Translations under genes and position numbers: made by a program | Part shown: one piece after another, positions 7,404-15,800 of the stretch | Layout of the letters: the number at the start of each line of letters is the position of its first letter | Numbering within the stretch: position 1 is the stretch's first letter | The notes under the pieces: generated by a model | Told to the model about the DNA's origin: nothing | The model's database searches: none | What the model saw: only the letters and a program-made list of their open reading frames with translations | Assembly (NCBI GenBank): GCA_964458015.1 | Contig: CAYWGR010000133.1 | Location: 1 to 16,028 of the forward strand | Reading direction: 5' to 3' | Length of the DNA stretch: 16,028 nucleotides | DNA from: CAYWGR01 sp964458015 | GTDB taxonomy: Bacteria > Planctomycetota > Planctomycetia > Pirellulales > Thermoguttaceae

Positions 7404-7514
7404 GTTTTACCTCGTGAAAAATGATAGGCGGCGGTGGTTTTCGATCAATCCTATCCGGAATGTTGGAAATTCGACGCGATACAGTAGCGGATCGTTTCAT
7501 TGTCCAAGCAAACG

Positions 7515-8873
7515 TCAATTATTGGTCGATATGGACTTTTCAATCGACTTGCGGCCCGAACCAGTGAGCAATGTAGTATAGGAAGGGGGTAATCGCGTCA
7601 CTTCCTCCATGATCGCAACGGATTTGGTGCGATCATCGAGAATGTTGTAATACTCCCAGATGATTTTATTCTGTCGATTGATTTCAAACGCTTTTCCTCG
7701 CCCTGTTTCCGTAATTAAAAGATTGCCATTGGTTAGCCATTGATGCTTACCCATGATCATTGTGTAAAAAGGCTGTTCCGGCGTTCCTTCGTAATAGCAT
7801 TTCACCGTCCCTGTCGGAGCCGAAACAAGGAGAATACGGCTTCGCAATTTCCCCTTTTCCGTGGGGACATTGTGATTGTCAAATACTGAAAAGGTATCGC
7901 CATCTATGAAATCCGGATCGTGCTGCCGTATAAACTGGCCAGTGGAAACAAATTTGACTTCGTCGTTTTTTTGATTGAAAACAAAAATAGTGTTGATATT
8001 ACGAAGCGAGACCATCACGTCGCCTTTTCGGAAAAAACCTTCCTTGAATTGGGCGGGAAATGGCTCGACATCGTTAAGATGCAATATATCACCGCTCAAT
8101 GTCGGTATGATATTCTCGCGGGGCTCAAGATAAAGCAACCCCTTGTATCCATTTTTCAGCAGAAGATCGATAACCGACCATTCCTTGAGAATCTTCCCCT
8201 CGGGAGTCACATTCAAGATCGTTTCTTCCGTAAAGGGCGGTTTCCAATATGGAACCCGCGCACTCGGCTCAACGTGTTCCTTCTGACCGCAAACCCAAAG
8301 ATTGCCTTGGTCATCCCGGGTGACGGAGTGATGCGTTTGATAAGGCAATCGCCATACAACTTTTCCATCGAAATCCACACATGCCAATCCCAAATGTTCA
8401 AAATTGAATATAAGATTCCCGTTCTCCAACAAGAAGGCCCCATGTACATGAGTGCCAGGCCTCGCTTTGGGAATCATATCGGCCGATATATGTTTGGCAT
8501 CGCTCCAAATTTTAAACCAGTCGATATCCCATTTATGGATATCGTTGCCGTCCATATCGACAACTTTCACGAGCAAGCCATCACCGCTCGTCATGCAGGT
8601 GACAAAATTTAATCCCACACTTGATTTTGTGGCATTGATCACCTTGCACGGCGCTGTATTTCCACGAGCGCTAGGAAGAATGAATTTCGTGGCATCGGAT
8701 GTCTCTGGCTGAAACATCGAATTCCGCAGCTTCCGATACCCCTCCGCGGCAACCGATAGAACGCGAGAGGGGAAAAGCCTGTATTTTTCGGAAGCCAAAC
8801 CGCAACAAAAAACTATAAAAACCACACTGGCCCACCATAGATAGTAGGCAGCACCGTCTTTGGCAAGTCTCAT
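7515..8873 (-). CDS. Membrane-anchored arylsulfotransferase (ASST)-like beta-propeller protein, copy 1
   Basis: About 452 residues. An N-terminal signal-anchor helix (YYLWWASVVFIVFCCGLA) is followed by a long exported domain with repeated propeller-like strands, such as HGAFLLENGNLIFNF, VCVDFDGKVVWRLP-type blades, DDQGNLWVCGQ and GKHQWLTNGNLLITE. This matches the arylsulfotransferase/PQQ-like propeller family. Conserved histidines (VHGAF, THH, LHLND, QHDPD, NHN, HQW) are kept in copy 2; ASST enzymes transfer sulfuryl groups through a phospho-like His intermediate, but which His would act here cannot be told by eye. ATG 8873 is chosen because it aligns with copy 2's start (both begin ATGAGACTT); ATG 8876 is one codon further out. 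The predicted location is the periplasmic face of the inner membrane. Enzymatic activity is not proven and the protein may act as a binding scaffold. Confidence 0.8.
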   Translation of the reverse strand: MRLAKDGAAYYLWWASVVFIVFCCGLASEKYRLFPSRVLSVAAEGYRKLRNSMFQPETSDATKFILPSARGNTAPCKVINATKSSVGLNFVTCMTSGDGLLVKVVDMDGNDIHKWDIDWFKIWSDAKHISADMIPKARPGTHVHGAFLLENGNLIFNFEHLGLACVDFDGKVVWRLPYQTHHSVTRDDQGNLWVCGQKEHVEPSARVPYWKPPFTEETILNVTPEGKILKEWSVIDLLLKNGYKGLLYLEPRENIIPTLSGDILHLNDVEPFPAQFKEGFFRKGDVMVSLRNINTIFVFNQKNDEVKFVSTGQFIRQHDPDFIDGDTFSVFDNHNVPTEKGKLRSRILLVSAPTGTVKCYYEGTPEQPFYTMIMGKHQWLTNGNLLITETGRGKAFEINRQNKIIWEYYNILDDRTKSVAIMEEVTRLPPSYTTLLTGSGRKSIEKSISTNN

Positions 8874-9018
8874 CATTCCGCCGTTTTAATACAAAATGGA
8901 ATTAAACGAAATGCCTGCGGAAAGCATTCAGACTAAAGAATTGGCGAACGCCGGTAAAACGGCAATATCACCGCATCCGGCCTTGCTTGACCTCCCACAG
9001 ACGACAATTCCCCTGGGC

Positions 9019-9058
9019 ATCCGCCAACCGACTTGCCTCAAATTGCCCAAACTTACAG
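9019..9058 (-). promoter_or_regulatory. Conserved upstream element of ASST-like copy 1
   Basis: On the minus strand this block contains AAGTCGGTTGGCGGAT (9019-9034), identical to 12473-12488 upstream of copy 2. The ~25 bases beyond it (GGGCAAT core) are also mostly shared. The distance to the start codon is 146 bases here and 147 bases in copy 2, while the leader in between is much less alike. This suggests a retained regulatory site; no known operator is recognised. Confidence 0.45.
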
Positions 9059-9086
9059 TCTTGATGTGACAATAAGCACCTTAAAG

Positions 9087-9115
9087 AAGCTACATTTTTA
9101 CGGATTATGTGTCTA
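9087..9115 (-). promoter_or_regulatory. Possible promoter of ASST-like copy 1
   Basis: On the minus strand TAGACA (9115-9110), 17 bases, then TAGCTT (9092-9087). The same arrangement, TGGACA–17–TAGTTT, occurs at the matching position upstream of copy 2, and the flanking TTGCT and AATC are shared. The -35 is close to consensus and the -10 is weak. The support is conservation between the two copies rather than consensus score. Confidence 0.3.
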
Positions 9116-9134
9116 TAGCAATAACAACATGCCG

Positions 9135-9155
9135 ATTGCATCGCGGGTATGCAAT
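9135..9155 (-). other. Hairpin just after the sulfotransferase gene
   Basis: ATTGCAT (9135-9141) pairs perfectly with ATGCAAT (9149-9155) around a 7-base loop. It begins 13 bases past the sulfotransferase stop codon. No T-run follows on the minus strand, so it is more likely an RNA 3'-end stabiliser or chance palindrome than a classical terminator. Confidence 0.35.
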
Positions 9156-9168
9156 ACGCCCCGGAGAG

Positions 9169-10719
9169 TCACGCCGCGATGGAGCGTCTGTGGGATGCCG
9201 GCAAGACTAGTGGATGATGCAGCGCGGAATCACCCATTGCCAGAGCTCGCGCCTGCAGGGTCGCATGAATTCGACCGGCCTCTTGCAAAGCGGCCTTGGG
9301 TATCGTTCCTGCGATCACCAATCTGGATCGTGCGGGATGTATTTGGTCGGCAGCGGCCAATAGCGAGGATGGTTCGCGACAGCCGATCAATTCAGCGGCC
9401 AATCGCAAACCTCGCTGGGGATGGGCACACATTGCATCATAATCGAGAAAATGAATTTCGGCATTCTCTTGATCGAGGAGGTGGCGGTATGCGGCCACCC
9501 AGTATTCGAGCCAAAAACCTAACGTTTCGGGATGTTCGGATTCCCGACGGTCGAACCAGCCGTCAAAATCAACTGGCCGCAAATTCTCGCCGAAATCGTA
9601 ATGACCGATGGCCCGCATATAATCCGAGGCAAACGGGTCTTTTCGATGGATGTCGAGGAAATTGCGGTGTTGCCGCAATAACGACTGCGCGTGCTGCAAA
9701 GGCTCGCGGAACGGAACCAGAATGACCGCGTTTGGGAATAATCTGCGCAGCAAGGAAGTGCGGGCGATGTTGAGGTTGTTCTTCGAAAGGTATCTCGCGG
9801 CATTATGCTCGCCGCGACGCACGTAAACGATTTTGCGCATATGTGCCTGGAAGAAATCGGCAAACTCGTCGGCGTCCTCGCTCTCCTCGGCTTGCCACGG
9901 CCGTATTCGATCCTGTTGATAATGCTTGCGCCAAAAAGTCTGCCAGACGACTTCTTCCAGTGCCTCGGGGCTATCTGAGTTGATCAATACCCCATCGCCG
10001 TGGGCGCGCTCTTGGAGCGAGTCGCTGTGTCGAAAACGTGCGGAAAAACGGTTCCAAAGACAGGGTGTTAAGACAAAGGGCATATCGCGATAACAATGAG
10101 AGGCGAATTCCTGCATCCCTGCACAACATTCCAGCAACATGGTTGTGCCGGCTCGCGGCAAGCCCGTGATGAATACCGGTCGCTCAGCCGTGCATTCGGC
10201 AAGCGGCTTTGCAAAAAGTCGGTCTTCCATATCGGCTATAGCAAGCTGCGCCGACGGAGTCTGAAACGCAATGCGGTGCAAAATTCGATCCAGTGCAGGA
10301 TAATTATTCGCCATGTCGGATGGCTTGAAGTCGCGTGGCGTTCTTCGTCGAAGACTGTATCCCAACGGAATCAGGATGGCTATCGTGCTGGAAATCAAAA
10401 AAACCGGTGAAACGGTGACATGCCCGACGGATCTTAGCGAAATCAGACCAAGTTGTTCGCAAGCCCATAGAATCGCCAACGGGGCGGCAATGGCCGCCGT
10501 TGTGCCAAGGGCAATCAGGATAGCCAGCCGCAACAATTGCAAAGAACATGCCTGTAAGAGCGCCTCCTTGGCATTGTCGTCCAAGCTGACCGTGCGGACA
10601 ATGTTAAGGGAACGCCGAGAGACAGCGATCACTTTTCGACTGTTTCCGATCAAGCCGAACAACTTGACGAATAGCGCAAACCCGGCAACGAGAAATCCGG
10701 CAGCGATCCACGAACTCAT
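9169..10719 (-). CDS. Membrane-bound sulfotransferase (PAPS-dependent type)
   Basis: A 516-residue protein. Three membrane helices (about 4-24, 63-88 and 102-122) precede a soluble sulfotransferase domain (about 180-470). The 5'-phosphosulfate loop is FITGLPRAGTTML (183-195); the 3'-phosphate site is in NAVILVPFREPLQHAQSLL (330-348), as in the Sulfotransfer_3 family, which moves sulfate from PAPS to hydroxyl groups of sugars, lipids or peptides. Basic residues in the loop after helix 1 and after helix 3 predict a cytoplasmic catalytic domain, where PAPS is available. The ATG overlaps the stop of the preceding small gene as ATGA and has no Shine-Dalgarno of its own, so translation is probably coupled. 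It is the last gene of the ASST-like copy 2 operon. The acceptor is unknown; the helices suggest a membrane-bound acceptor. Confidence 0.88.
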   Translation of the reverse strand: MSSWIAAGFLVAGFALFVKLFGLIGNSRKVIAVSRRSLNIVRTVSLDDNAKEALLQACSLQLLRLAILIALGTTAAIAAPLAILWACEQLGLISLRSVGHVTVSPVFLISSTIAILIPLGYSLRRRTPRDFKPSDMANNYPALDRILHRIAFQTPSAQLAIADMEDRLFAKPLAECTAERPVFITGLPRAGTTMLLECCAGMQEFASHCYRDMPFVLTPCLWNRFSARFRHSDSLQERAHGDGVLINSDSPEALEEVVWQTFWRKHYQQDRIRPWQAEESEDADEFADFFQAHMRKIVYVRRGEHNAARYLSKNNLNIARTSLLRRLFPNAVILVPFREPLQHAQSLLRQHRNFLDIHRKDPFASDYMRAIGHYDFGENLRPVDFDGWFDRRESEHPETLGFWLEYWVAAYRHLLDQENAEIHFLDYDAMCAHPQRGLRLAAELIGCREPSSLLAAADQIHPARSRLVIAGTIPKAALQEAGRIHATLQARALAMGDSALHHPLVLPASHRRSIAA

Positions 10720-10955
10720 CTTGGCGTTTCACCTTTCTCGGCGGCGAACCGTTTTCGACATGCGTGCAGCAGACGTTTGGCAGGATACCAGACGAATCCG
10801 ATAACAGCGAAGATGAACGCCATCAAGACGGCGAGAAAGATGCCGACCGCCGACATGCCCGTACCAGGGCCGATGTACGCCTGGGCGGGTTGCGGAGAAA
10901 GGCCGACAAAAATGAACATAAAGACAATAATGAGCAATACGGAATGTCGTGCCAC
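10716..10955 (-). CDS. Small exported membrane protein with YIGPG motif
   Basis: A 79-residue protein. An N-terminal signal peptide (hydrophobic VLLIIVFMFIFVGL, then QPAQA ending as a signal-peptidase-like site) is followed at once by AYIGPGTGMSAVG. One membrane helix (about 36-55) then leads to WYPAKRL and a basic cytoplasmic tail. I recognise the YIGPG(A/T)G start and WYP.KR end as a widespread family of uncharacterised small envelope proteins; its function is not known. The start is GTG with GGGAGG ten bases upstream. It lies 18 bases after the ASST-like copy 2 stop and overlaps the sulfotransferase start by four bases, so all three are probably one transcript. A role as a small partner of the propeller protein or of the sulfotransferase is inference. 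Confidence 0.8.
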   Translation of the reverse strand: MARHSVLLIIVFMFIFVGLSPQPAQAYIGPGTGMSAVGIFLAVLMAFIFAVIGFVWYPAKRLLHACRKRFAAEKGETPR

Positions 10956-10973
10956 TTGTGTATAACCTCCCTG

Positions 10974-12326
10974 TTAATTGTGTGACGTGGAATTCTTGCC
11001 TGTTGTACGGTTTGAACCGGAGAAGAGAGCGGCATAAGAAGGGGGCAGCCGGGTTGCTCCTTCGATGATCGCAACATTTCCCTTGGTCTCATCGATGATA
11101 TTTTTGTACTGCCAAATGGTGTTCTTATCCCGGTCAATTTCAAACAGCCTACCGCGAGTTGATTCCGTAATCAAAAGATTGCCGTTGGTAAGCCATTGAT
11201 GCCTGCCCATGATCATTGTGTAAAAAGGATGCTCAGGCGTTCCTTCGTAGTAGGTTTCGATCGTTCCGGACGGAGCCGAAATAAATAGAATGCGACTTTT
11301 TAAACGGCTTGTTTCCGAAGCGACATTGTGGTTGTCGAGGAGGGAAATGGTATTGCCATCGACAAAATCGGGATCATGCTGTCGTATAAAACGCCCTGTG
11401 GAAACAAACGTGATTTTTTCCGTCTCTTGATTAAAAACAAAAATCGTATTGGTATTGCGCAGAGAAACAACCACATCGCCTTTTCGGAAAAAACCTTCTT
11501 CGAGGCGGGCAGGAAATGGCTCGACATCATTAAGATGCAACACATCACCGCTTAACACCGGGGGCCGGATGTCCGAATTGATATAGAGCAAGCCCTCGTA
11601 GCCGTTTTTTTGGAGAAGATCGATAACCGACCATTCCTTGAGGATTTTGCCATCTGGAGAGATATTTAAAATCGTGTCTTCCGTAAATGGCGGCTTCCAA
11701 TTCGGTAGCCGTGTATCAGATTCCACACGATCCTTCTGCCCGCAAACCCAAAGATTGCCTTGATCATCCCTATTAACGGTATGGTGTGTTTGATAGGGCA
11801 ATCGCCAGACAATCTTTCCGTCAAAATCCAAACATACTAATCCCAGGTGATCGAAGTTGAATATCAGGTTGCCGTTTTCCAGCAAGAACGCCCCATGCAC
11901 TTGAGTGCCAGGCCGTTCTTTTGGGACTCTACCCGCAGATAGATGCTTGGCATCTCCCCACATCTTAAACCAGTCGATATCCCATTGATGCACATCGTTG
12001 CCATTCATGTCGACGACCTTCACCGACAATGCCTTGCCAGCCAACATGCACTCCACAAGATTCAAGCCCTGGCTTGATTTCGTGGTATTGATCACCCTTT
12101 GCGGGGCAAGATCTTGGTCGCAGATAGGTACGATGAATCTTGTAGCTTCGGATACTTCTGGGGGAATGACCATTGCCTGCAATTTCCGATATCCTGCTGC
12201 CGCTTGAGAGAGCATGCGGGAAGGCAGAAGGCGGTACTTTTCGGAGGCAATACCGCAACAAAAGATCAGAAATGCTGCGCTGAACCACCATAAACAGTAA
12301 ACGACGCGATCCTTGGTAAGTCTCAT
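10974..12326 (-). CDS. Membrane-anchored arylsulfotransferase (ASST)-like beta-propeller protein, copy 2
   Basis: A 450-residue paralogue of the protein at 7515-8873, similar along its whole length (roughly two thirds identical by eye, more in the core). The N-terminal anchor WWFSAAFLIFCCGIA is followed by the motifs VHGAFLLENGNLIFNF, PYQTHHTVNRDDQGNLW, VLHLNDVEPFPA, RQHDPDFVDGNT and GRHQWLTNGNLLITES. The C-terminal tails (after RLPPSYAALFSGS) and the segment around residues 250-258 differ most between the copies. The family's known role is sulfuryl transfer between phenolic or other esters outside the cytoplasm; activity is not shown here. ATG 12326 has no strong ribosome binding site. It heads the operon with the small YIGPG protein (18-base gap) and the sulfotransferase. 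A pairing in which PAPS-derived sulfate is placed on a carrier inside and rearranged outside is a hypothesis. Confidence 0.82.
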   Translation of the reverse strand: MRLTKDRVVYCLWWFSAAFLIFCCGIASEKYRLLPSRMLSQAAAGYRKLQAMVIPPEVSEATRFIVPICDQDLAPQRVINTTKSSQGLNLVECMLAGKALSVKVVDMNGNDVHQWDIDWFKMWGDAKHLSAGRVPKERPGTQVHGAFLLENGNLIFNFDHLGLVCLDFDGKIVWRLPYQTHHTVNRDDQGNLWVCGQKDRVESDTRLPNWKPPFTEDTILNISPDGKILKEWSVIDLLQKNGYEGLLYINSDIRPPVLSGDVLHLNDVEPFPARLEEGFFRKGDVVVSLRNTNTIFVFNQETEKITFVSTGRFIRQHDPDFVDGNTISLLDNHNVASETSRLKSRILFISAPSGTIETYYEGTPEHPFYTMIMGRHQWLTNGNLLITESTRGRLFEIDRDKNTIWQYKNIIDETKGNVAIIEGATRLPPSYAALFSGSNRTTGKNSTSHN

Positions 12327-12399
12327 TAGTCTGCCGTTAAATACAGAACATCAATTCAACCGGCAGTCCGCGAGAAGAGCCCTAAGATGGTGAAACGCC

Positions 12400-12422
12400 A
12401 TGCGCCGAGAAACGAGGCGCAT
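12400..12422 (-). other. Leader hairpin of the ASST-like copy 2 operon
   Basis: ATGCGCC (12400-12406) and GGCGCAT (12416-12422) form a perfect 7-bp stem with a 9-base loop, about 75 bases upstream of the start codon. Copy 1 has a different small palindrome, GGCGAACGCC, at the matching place (8943-8952). No T-run follows, so a regulatory role is only possible. Confidence 0.3.
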
Positions 12423-12472
12423 ACCCCATCCTAATTGACCCAACTTCTTACGGACTGCAACGACGATCTGGA

Positions 12473-12512
12473 ATCCGCCAACCGACTTACCACAGATTGC
12501 CCAGACTTTGCA
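12473..12512 (-). promoter_or_regulatory. Conserved upstream element of ASST-like copy 2
   Basis: It carries the same 16-base core AAGTCGGTTGGCGGAT (12473-12488 on the minus strand) and the same GGGCAAT flank as 9019-9058. It sits 147 bases from its start codon, against 146 in copy 1. Conservation at constant distance, within a leader that has otherwise diverged, is the evidence. Confidence 0.45.
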
Positions 12513-12541
12513 GCTTCGATCAAGATGCAACTAATATGCTA

Positions 12542-12570
12542 AAACTACAATTCTGCCGATTCTATGTCCA
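12542..12570 (-). promoter_or_regulatory. Possible promoter of the ASST-like copy 2 operon
   Basis: On the minus strand TGGACA (12570-12565; 5 of 6 to the -35 consensus), 17 bases, then TAGTTT (12547-12542; 3 of 6 to the -10). It is at the position equivalent to the candidate upstream of copy 1 (216 against 214 bases from the start codon). Confidence 0.3.
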
Positions 12571-12650
12571 GAGCAAAAAAATCGCGTCGTGGTGCGGGCT
12601 TGCAGTTGCCGATGCCAAAGTCGATGAGAACGAAGACCTGGGGCGGAATC

Positions 12651-12814
12651 CTAGTGTAGTGATTCGCGCTGTTGGGAGTTTATTCATTGAGTGCCACTGG
12701 CTTTGCCAGTGTGGGATTCCGCGTGATTTCATACGGCGGCCGGCACTGGCAAAGCCAGTGGCACTCAATAAGCGGCTTTTAATACGATCCCACAATTATG
12801 AATCACTACACTAG
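12651..12814. mobile_element. MITE-like element with nested inverted repeats
   Basis: A 164-base unit bounded by perfect 15-base terminal inverted repeats, CTAGTGTAGTGATTC at 12651-12665 and its reverse complement at 12800-12814. Inside is a second, perfect 26-base inverted repeat (12686-12711 and 12744-12769). Each arm of it also folds on itself as CACTGGC-TTT-GCCAGTG. The ends CTAG...CTAG could hide a TA or CTAG target duplication. It encodes no protein and would need a transposase in trans; which family is unknown. It ends seven bases from the stop of the hybrid kinase gene, so its hairpins may also end that transcript. Confidence 0.75.
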
Positions 12815-12821
12815 ATGGCCA

Positions 12822-15800
12822 TTATCTTAAGGCAATCCTATTTGTCAGCCCTTGATCGCAAAACGGATTTGCGGAATGCTGTTGCGATTTACCGCGGTCG
12901 GTCCAGTAGGCAATGGTCGCAAGCAATTTCTGACGGTCGATCGGCTTGGTGGTGTAGTCATCGCAGCCGGCATCAAGGCATTTCTGGCAGTCGTGGTCCA
13001 TGGCGTGCGCCGTAAGAGCGACAATGGGGCCGGCATAGCCCCACTCGCGCAAATGCTGGGTGGCCGTATAGCCGTCCATGACGGGCATCTGCATGTCCAT
13101 GAGAATGACATCAAACGATTCGCCGGTTTCGAACGCGGCCATGGCTCGCTCCACCGCAAGCTTGCCGTTCTCGACGGCGACCACCTCGCCGCCGGCCTTC
13201 TTAATCAGCAGGCGGATAAGCCGCTGGTTGTCCAAGCCGTCTTCAACTAAAAGAACGCGGCTTTGCAATGCGATCTTGTGGTCGAGAGCCGATGCGGAAT
13301 CCGACGAAAGTCCCGAAGCGGTCCAGCCTGCCGGAAGCATTCGCACGTTTTCGAGCGGTCCCGGATCAACGGTAACGCAAAAGGCGCTTCCCTTTCCGGG
13401 GCTCGACCGCACTTCGATCGTACCGCCCAATACTTCGGCCAATCGTTTGCTGATAAAGAGCCCCATGCCGCTGCCGCCGAATTTTCGAGTGGCGGAATTG
13501 TCAACCTGGGTGAAGGCTTGAAACAGTCTTGCAATCTCCTCTTGATTCATGCCGATTCCGGTATCTATGACATTAATGCGTAGCCGAGCGTTGCCGCCTG
13601 CGCCCGTAAGCTCCGCCGTCAGCCGAACTTCGCCTTCATCGGTGAATTTAATGGCATTGCCCACCAGATTGACCAAGATCTGCCGCAAACGCAACGGATC
13701 AGTCAGCACGGTTTCCGGCGTGGGGCCGACAAGCTCCGTCTTGAGGTTCAGATGCTTCGCATCGGCGCGGACGCGCATCAGCGAGATGACTTCATCAAGC
13801 AATTCGACGGGCGAGCAACGGATCGAGTCGATCTGCATCTTGCCCGCCTCGACTTTGGAGAGATCGAGAATGTCGTTGACAAGATCCAGCAAATGCTTGC
13901 CGTTGTGCTTGATGACTTCGACGTATTCCCGTATTCCACTGCCGACTTCTTCCTCCAGCATGATGTCGGCATAGCCCAGGATGGCCGTCATGGGCGTCCG
14001 GATTTCGTGGCTCATATTGGCGAGAAACTCGCTCTTGGCGCGTGTGGCGGCTTCCGCCAACCTGTTTGCTTCCTGGAGAGCTTGATTCGAAAACTCCAAG
14101 GCGGTGACATATTCCTGAAGTTCGGCTTTGGCAAATATCAAATCGTCTTCGGCCTGCTGACGCTCAGTAATATCCTTGCTCGAACCACGGTAGCCCAACA
14201 AAGTTCCATCGGCATCGAGAATGGGAACGCCGCTGGAAAGCGTCATCAGGATACGTCCGTCCTTGGTAATCACCGGTTTATGCAGATCCTTGAACGGCTC
14301 TTTTCGTTCCGCCAACTCGTTAATACGGCGAAAGAACTCATCGCGTCCTTTTTCGGGATGCAGATCATAAAAATGAAGCTTTCCGACGAGTTCGCTTTCG
14401 CGATATCCGATCAAGGATTCGCAGGTATGGCTGACATAAGTATACAAACCGTCGGCGCCAACCTCCCAAATCATTTCACCGCTGGTTTCGGCGACTTGAG
14501 CGAAACGTTCTCGGCTGGCATGAATCGTGGCAAAGGCATCGTTCAATTGTTTTTCCGCGGCGCCGGTGATCGACCAAAGCAGCATCATAATGGCGCCAAT
14601 CATTACGGCCGCCAAACACATGCTCCAAAGAAGCGAGTTTCGCGCGGCTTTGGTTTGGGCCGTAATGTCACGAACGAAAACCAGGTTGACGATATTGCGC
14701 CCCAGCACGTCCGGCAGACGAATCACTCCGCAGGCAAGTCGTTGGTCGTTTTGTTTCGTGTCGAAAACGTCGATTCTCGACGGAGAGGATTTGAGGTGAA
14801 TAAATTGACGCATCACGGCGCCGGTCAGGTCGGGAGCCGTTTGATGGACAACAATATAATCCGGATAGTCATCCCAGCGGCCATCCAGATGGAATGTTTT
14901 TCGCCCGCTTTCGTAGCGTTTCCGCGTCAAGTACTTCTTGTGGATGACCGTTAGGATCTCCGCGTTGGAAACCTGGGCCAATTGATCGACCAGCAGGCCG
15001 ACCTCCACGCCCAGCTCCAGATATCCGACGATCTTGCCGTTTTGCTTCCAGGGTCGCACATAACGCAGGGTGCTGGCGCCCAAGACCCCCAGTTCAGTTC
15101 CCCAGGCGTCTTCGCCGGTTCGAGCCGCCGTTGCCATTGTGGTGCGGTTGATGCGATCGCCGTGGCGAGCCGGTTCATGCACCCGCAGGAAACAGGTGCG
15201 ATCCGGTTCGATGAAATAGAGATGCGTGATTTTGTACTTCTGCTTCAGTTCTTCAAAAATATGTTGGGACAATGCAGTCAGTTCCGCCCGATTGCGGCTT
15301 TCCCATGCATGGAGCAGTTCGCGATTATTGTCGATATGATCGATTTGTGATTTTAGCAACTGAAGTTCCGCATTCATGTACTGATCGCATTCCGCACTGG
15401 CTTGCTCCGTGAAACGAAGCATGTTTCGGTGTGTTTCCTCGATGGCTCCTCGATATTCATAAACGCCCAGGAAAACCAATACGGCTAACGAAGCCAGGGC
15501 AACCGGTACAACGATCCATGCCTTGAGTTTTAGGGAGTCCGGCGTTCGCTGGCGGTTCCATCGACGAATGAGAACAATGCCTGCCGCGAGAATCAAGATC
15601 ATGGCGAGCGTGACCAGGATTGGGCCGCGACGAGCGGCATTGAGCCTCGCATTCCAGTCGTTGACCTCGATATCGAGGCCGATCAACATCAACGGTTTGC
15701 CCGTGTGCTGATTGAACACAGGCACGCAAGCCGAGACGAACGTACCCCACTTGTCCGAAGAAGAGCCATCCGTAAAGGGGCGATTTTGATCGAACATTTT

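Larger units (their letters stand above)
12327..12650. other. Upstream region of the ASST-like copy 2 operon, no gene
   Basis: This 324-base region carries the leader and likely promoter of the minus-strand operon. It contains a hairpin at 12400-12422, the shared element at 12473-12512 and the possible promoter at 12542-12570. The plus-strand frame crossing it (12497-12814) runs into the MITE-like repeat and encodes nothing recognisable, so I do not call it. Confidence 0.6.

Noticed and set aside
9033..9725. 230-codon plus-strand frame
   Set aside because: It overlaps the sulfotransferase C-terminus in antisense and shows no motif.
12497..12814. 105-codon plus-strand frame upstream of the ASST-like operon
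   Set aside because: Its second half is the MITE-like repeat and its first half is the conserved promoter region of the minus-strand operon.
13752..14954. 400-codon plus-strand frame
   Set aside because: It is antisense to the hybrid kinase (PAS and HisKA region) and has no family features.
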